Virus record (IMG/VR): IMGVR_UViG_3300027996_001566
Span: 1 to 39,100 of that record
DNA from: a virus
Strand: one strand, 5' to 3'
DNA: 39,100 bases
The position numbers and the translations under genes were made by a program. Below the pieces are notes generated by a model. The model did no database searches. It saw only the letters and a list, made by a program, of their open reading frames with translations, and was not told the origin of the DNA. Every line of letters begins with the position of its first letter. Positions within the stretch are counted from its first letter, which is position 1. Of this stretch, positions 35,593-39,100 are shown piece by piece.

Positions 35593-36750
35593 ATGGCACA
35601 AAAAATGATGAGATTCGATACATTCCATGAATGGCAAAGAATCATGGAAGATTCTGATTCCAATATAGAATTGCTATCACTTAATGAAGCATTTTCTTCA
35701 GATTATTTAAGAAAGTTCAGCGGCCAAGAAAGCGGTAATAGATGGGCAAATAAATTTGCAAAAGATTTCTATAAGTTTTCGAGTGTTCCTTTAGATAAAA
35801 TTACAAACGAAGACTTTATTATACTTTCAAATCCAACTGAATGGTGGACTCAGGGATATGCAAAAAATAATAGTGCAATTGGATTCTTTGTGGATGATTC
35901 TCCAGAATTGTTTAAAGCCCTGAAGGATAGGAAAAAGGAAAAAAATGCAGCAGGGGTAGGTATAATTCTTACTATCATGCGAGGAAACCGCGGAATGTGG
36001 TACGGATTTGCTCAAGATCCAGGAGTTTCATACAGACATAAAAAGAGCCCAACCGAAAGATATGGTATTCTTGCAGATGAATATAAAACTGCCGGTGTTT
36101 ATGGTTGGGATGGCGCTAAACAAAAAGCAAAAATCACTAAACCTAATCTTATTGAAATGGCTACTAAGGTGTATGTTTTAGATATGGCTATTTTGAGAGA
36201 GAAATATGGGACTATTAAAGATCTACAACATAAAAGAGCAGAAGCTAAATCTGGTGCAGTTGCAATGGAAACCGCTGAAAGTTTTAGAAGACAACAAGCA
36301 TCGAGATACGATCAAATTCTTAAAGACAAGTTAGATCCGAATATAATGCTTAAAGATGTTAAAGGTGCTTTAGCTGATTATACTACTTGGATGTCTAAGC
36401 AGATATCAGATCTTAAATTTGATCCAAAGGCCAAAGCATCTGACAATTTCTATAAAGAAATGCAAGTTAATTGGAGTGGATGGGAGTCTGATTGGTCTAG
36501 ACCTCTTAATCATATGTTAGATGTTCTTAATAAATTTATGAGATCATGGAACGATTATTTAAGAGATCAAGCAAAAGTTGAAGATCTCATTAAAAAGATG
36601 GAATCTGAGGATGATGATCAAAAAGTTATCAGACTTAAAAGCGAAATATCTTATTATGAAGGTGGTTACAAAAGATTTGTAGCAGAAACCGTTAAATATA
36701 GAGATGATTTAAGAACATATGTAAATAATGTTAAAAAGATAACCTCATAA
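35593..36750 (+). CDS. Unknown protein with capsid-targeting-like N-terminus
   Basis: The 385-aa product begins MAQKMMRFDTFHEWQ, where TFHEWQ aligns with the T4 targeting core TYQEFI. A candidate cleavage site L-N-E|A follows at residues 30-33. Residues about 40-200 form an alpha/beta domain with WWTQGYAKNNSAIGFFVDD and GIILTIMRGNRGMWYGFAQD. The C-terminal half is helical (HMLDVLNKFMRSWNDYLRD and a charged coiled coil near 320-385). I do not recognise the domain; no catalytic motif is clear. Its stop is followed directly by the ATG of the ligase-like gene, so the two are probably co-translated. It may be a packaged effector. Confidence 0.5.
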   Translation: MAQKMMRFDTFHEWQRIMEDSDSNIELLSLNEAFSSDYLRKFSGQESGNRWANKFAKDFYKFSSVPLDKITNEDFIILSNPTEWWTQGYAKNNSAIGFFVDDSPELFKALKDRKKEKNAAGVGIILTIMRGNRGMWYGFAQDPGVSYRHKKSPTERYGILADEYKTAGVYGWDGAKQKAKITKPNLIEMATKVYVLDMAILREKYGTIKDLQHKRAEAKSGAVAMETAESFRRQQASRYDQILKDKLDPNIMLKDVKGALADYTTWMSKQISDLKFDPKAKASDNFYKEMQVNWSGWESDWSRPLNHMLDVLNKFMRSWNDYLRDQAKVEDLIKKMESEDDDQKVIRLKSEISYYEGGYKRFVAETVKYRDDLRTYVNNVKKITS

Positions 36751-38055
36751 ATGTTTCTAAAATTCAGTCAATATATAAATGAATCCATCCAAATCGAGCT
36801 ATCTGAGATTTTATTCGAAGGTGGCTCTTTTGGACATATGGCACATCCATACGATGATATAGATCTTACATTCTCTGAAATAAAAAATCTCATCTCAGCT
36901 GCGTTACAAGGTGGTTTAGATAAAGAAGTTATACCAACCGAAAAATTAGATGGCCAAGCGATTGCTGTTTCATGGCGAAATGGAGAATTAATTGCATCTA
37001 GAAATCAAGGTGATCGTAAAAATGCTGGTGCATCTTCAATGACAGTACAACAAGTTATAGATAAATTTGCTGGTCGCGGAGAAATTAGTGATGCATTTTC
37101 ATTTGCAATTCAAGATCTTTCTAAAGCTATTTCAAAAATCAATCCTAAAAAACGAGAGAAGATATTCAATAATGGAAAATCTTTTATGCATTTAGAATTG
37201 ATATATCCGCCAACTACGAATGTTGTTAATTATGATGCATATAAATTAATCTTTCATAATACATCTGATTATGATATGGATGGTAAAGAAATTGGCCAAG
37301 ATAAAAAAGCTGCTGCAGTTCTTACAAAATTAATTAAAGAAGTTAATGCAGATATTCAAAATACTTATCAAATAGATCCACCAAAAGCTATACAGTTTTC
37401 TAAGAATATAAATTATGAGGCAGATCGTGAGAAATTTTTTAAAGAGCTAGCACAAGTCCAAAAAAACGCCGGAATGACAGATAATCAAACAATCCAAGAT
37501 TATATAAAAAGAGAATTTACTCGATTATTCCAACAACAAGCGGCTAGAGACGGTTATGATTTAGAAGATAATATATTAGATGGAATGATTAAAAGATTTG
37601 CATTTTTAGATAATTCATTTTCTATTAGACATATCAAACGAGAAATATCAAACGAAGATTATAAAGAGTGGGTATTAGACTTTGCAGCAAATAAAGGAAA
37701 AAAAGCTGCAGCATATTACAAAAAGGTAATTGGACCTATAGAAGTATTGTTTTTAAAATTAGGCACAACTGTAATAAAAAATGCTACAGGATTCTTAGCG
37801 GTAAACCCAGACAAAGAAACCGAACGAATAAAACAGGAACTTGAATCTGCGATTAAAAAAGTCAGAGCATCTGGAAGTGAAGCTGAGGTAAATAAACTTG
37901 AGCAGAACTTTAGAAAGTTAGAAGCCATTGGTGGATTTGACTCAGTAGTTCCAACGGAGGGATTTGTATTCCAACACAAAGGCAAGACATATAAAATGAC
38001 TGGTTCATTTGCACCGGTAAACCAAATACTTGGCGTAATCAAATACATGAAATAA
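36751..38055 (+). CDS. Nucleotidyltransferase (DNA/RNA ligase-like) with capsid-targeting-like N-terminus
   Basis: The 434-aa protein carries the covalent nucleotidyltransferase motifs. K65 lies in TEKLDGQAI (motif I, K-x-D-G) and R84 in SRNQG. E149 lies in FMHLELIYPP (motif III). E403-G404 lie in TEGFVF (motif IV) and K415 in YKMTGSF (motif V). A helical insertion of about 200 residues separates III and IV. A GGSFGHMAHPYDD segment just before the domain recalls ligase-like proteins of other T4-type marine phages. It starts MFLKFSQYINES, a close match to MKTYQEFIAEA, with a possible cleavage site L-F-E|G at 21-24. It would seal or end-modify nucleic acid; delivery in the capsid is inference. 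A stand-alone C-terminal OB domain is not evident. Confidence 0.65.
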   Translation: MFLKFSQYINESIQIELSEILFEGGSFGHMAHPYDDIDLTFSEIKNLISAALQGGLDKEVIPTEKLDGQAIAVSWRNGELIASRNQGDRKNAGASSMTVQQVIDKFAGRGEISDAFSFAIQDLSKAISKINPKKREKIFNNGKSFMHLELIYPPTTNVVNYDAYKLIFHNTSDYDMDGKEIGQDKKAAAVLTKLIKEVNADIQNTYQIDPPKAIQFSKNINYEADREKFFKELAQVQKNAGMTDNQTIQDYIKREFTRLFQQQAARDGYDLEDNILDGMIKRFAFLDNSFSIRHIKREISNEDYKEWVLDFAANKGKKAAAYYKKVIGPIEVLFLKLGTTVIKNATGFLAVNPDKETERIKQELESAIKKVRASGSEAEVNKLEQNFRKLEAIGGFDSVVPTEGFVFQHKGKTYKMTGSFAPVNQILGVIKYMK

Positions 38056-38180
38056 TGTCATATAATTATAAAGCACATACACGAAACAGACATATGTCAG
38101 AAGCTCAGCTCCAGATTCAACAAAAGGAAGCAGAGAATAAAAAGAAAACTGATAAAGAAAAGAAAGGTAAAACCGCTTGA
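38055..38180 (+). CDS. Very small basic hypothetical
   Basis: This 41-aa frame starts within TAATG, overlapping the stop of the ligase-like gene, and ends at TGA. The product is polar and very basic (ENKKKTDKEKKGKTA at the end), with an M-S-E-A near residue 14. The exact start/stop coupling and same-strand position support translation. The role is unknown; a small DNA-binding or head-associated peptide is possible. Confidence 0.5.
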   Translation: MSYNYKAHTRNRHMSEAQLQIQQKEAENKKKTDKEKKGKTA

Positions 38181-38184
38181 AACT

Positions 38185-38196
38185 GAATATATAATA
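38185..38196 (+). promoter_or_regulatory. Candidate late-type promoter before the coiled-coil gene
   Basis: GAATATATAATA lies four bases after the preceding stop, with the TATATAAT core 17 nt from the ATG at 38213. It is the fourth instance of the (A)GA(A)TATATAA form in the window. Confidence 0.4.
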
Positions 38197-38212
38197 AAAC
38201 AAATTCTAAAAT

Positions 38213-39100
38213 ATGAGATTTAAAAACTTCCACAAAAGCAAACCTATAGTACAGAATGTAAAAACTAATTCTGTTAATGAAGGTATTGCACCGAAAACCC
38301 TAACAATGGCCAATGATATTAGTGAATGGAATCCTGGAATATCTCATGACCAATTAAATGAAGCTGGTGAAAAGGGTAAAGGTAAGGGAAATGCCTCTGC
38401 ATCTGCTCCAACAAGTTATTCAGAAGAATCAGAAACTCGAATCGTAATAGCAGATTCGAAACGAGCTATAAAAAAATCTTTGGACAAGATCAAAGATTTA
38501 AAACAAAGAGTTCAAGCCAATCAAGAAAAATTTGATAATCAAGATGATATGATATCAGATATGGAAACAAAGGTAAATCAGATAAAGGATGCCGTGAATA
38601 CTCTCGATGACAAAATCAGTAATTCAAAAAATGAAATATCAGCTACTCAGAGGGATATTAATGCAGCTAAAGATAAAGGCGATGAAATGACACAAAAAGA
38701 TCTTGAGAAGCAAATGGCTCATCTTAAAGATGAAGTTAAACATAATGAAACTATACGGACAGAAAAAGCTAATGAGTTAACTAATCAAACTAAAGCTCTT
38801 GCTTCTCAAGAATCTGAGAAATCTTCATTAAAGAGGCAAATTGCTTCTACAGAAAAGGAAATAGACTCTAACTCTAAAATTATTCAAAAAGCAAATGACG
38901 CTATAGAAAGAATGGAAGCTCGTTCAAAGAGCAAAGAAGATCCAAAGAAAGAAGAGCCAAAAGACGATCCTAAGGAAGATCCAAAAGAGGAGCCAAAAGA
39001 CGATCCTAAGGAAGATCCAAAAGAGGAGCCTAAAGACGATCCTAAGGAAGATCCAAAAGAGGAGCCTAAAGACGATCCTAAGGAAGATCCAAAAGAGGAG
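38213..39100 (+). CDS. Coiled-coil head/core-like protein with tandem acidic repeats (partial, 3' end cut)
   Basis: The frame is open to the window end (296 codons seen, no stop), so the C-terminus is missing. The N-terminus MRFKNFHKSK resembles the aromatic start of the neighbouring putative internal proteins. Candidate gp21-type sites are V-N-E|G (21-24) and L-N-E|A (48-51). Residues about 75-240 are a long, highly charged coiled coil. From residue 247 a 12-residue unit (EEPKDDPKEDPK) repeats at least four times. A charged coiled coil with cleavage sites is expected for a prohead scaffold such as T4 gp22 or a core protein, though no direct homology is visible. It has its own candidate promoter. 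Confidence 0.55.
   Translation, partial: MRFKNFHKSKPIVQNVKTNSVNEGIAPKTLTMANDISEWNPGISHDQLNEAGEKGKGKGNASASAPTSYSEESETRIVIADSKRAIKKSLDKIKDLKQRVQANQEKFDNQDDMISDMETKVNQIKDAVNTLDDKISNSKNEISATQRDINAAKDKGDEMTQKDLEKQMAHLKDEVKHNETIRTEKANELTNQTKALASQESEKSSLKRQIASTEKEIDSNSKIIQKANDAIERMEARSKSKEDPKKEEPKDDPKEDPKEEPKDDPKEDPKEEPKDDPKEDPKEEPKDDPKEDPKEE
38951..39100 (+). repeat. 36-bp in-frame tandem repeat encoding acidic Pro/Lys units
   Basis: Four nearly identical 36-base copies (38951-38986, 38987-39022, 39023-39058, 39059-39094) and the first six bases of a fifth. Copies 3 and 4 are identical; copies 1 and 2 differ by one or two bases. Each encodes (E/K)EPKDDPKEDPK-type residues. Near-identity at DNA level points to recent expansion, and the array may continue beyond the window. 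Confidence 0.9.

Noticed and set aside
38005-38202. Minus-strand 65-codon frame opposite the small 41-aa gene
   Set aside because: The + strand frame is stop/start coupled with the ligase-like gene; the minus frame has no support.
38951-39100. Regular ~36-bp repeats, CRISPR-like in unit size
   Set aside because: Copies are contiguous without spacers and in frame within a coding region.

Overview
The window looks like part of a large, strictly lytic, T4-related (far-T4) myovirus genome. All genes lie on the + strand, packed end to start with frequent TAATG or short overlaps, and the DNA is AT-rich. A host in the Bacteroidota is inferred from three things. Starts are preceded by A-rich leaders with no Shine-Dalgarno sequence. 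A secreted protein carries a signal peptide ending in the flavobacterial style SYSQ. The phage also carries a ribosomal-protein-S1-like gene whose N-terminus (FDWE) and domain texture resemble Bacteroidota RpsA.

Layout. (1) 1-2.9 kb: a small Ala-rich protein, a four-domain S1-like RNA-binding protein, and a 432-aa protein with an amidoligase-like core and a beta-helix tail. (2) 2.9-24.6 kb: neck protein gp13-like, baseplate wedge gp25-like and gp6-like, an 84-aa protein, a 1446-aa gp7-like candidate, then very large baseplate/tail proteins (192, 684, 1221, 1618 aa) and a 921-aa collagen-like, glycine-rich adhesin. (3) 24.6-25.5 kb: three small genes resembling a lysis/envelope cassette (coiled coil, TM plus coiled coil, signal peptide plus C-terminal TM). 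(4) 25.5-28.4 kb: a 736-aa structural protein and a tail-tube-fold protein. (5) 28.4-34.1 kb: a glycine-zipper protein, a RuvC-like resolvase, a 356-nt non-coding gap, gp32-like SSB with a downstream hairpin, gp61-like primase, a 72-aa protein, UvsY-like mediator and UvsW helicase. (6) 34.1-39.1 kb: a small structural protein, then a run of proteins whose N-termini resemble the T4 capsid-targeting sequence, including a KxDG nucleotidyltransferase. The last gene is a coiled-coil protein with a 36-bp tandem repeat, cut by the window edge.

How the genes work together. Regions 2-4 build the neck, baseplate, tube and host-binding fibre. Region 5 supplies recombination-dependent replication and junction processing. 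Region 6, with two outliers in region 5, appears to encode proteins loaded into the prohead, trimmed by a T4 gp21-type protease and possibly injected with the DNA. The most notable signals are this set of about six candidate capsid-targeted proteins, including a ligase-like enzyme and a glycine-zipper peptide, and the phage-encoded S1 protein in a genome whose starts lack Shine-Dalgarno sequences.
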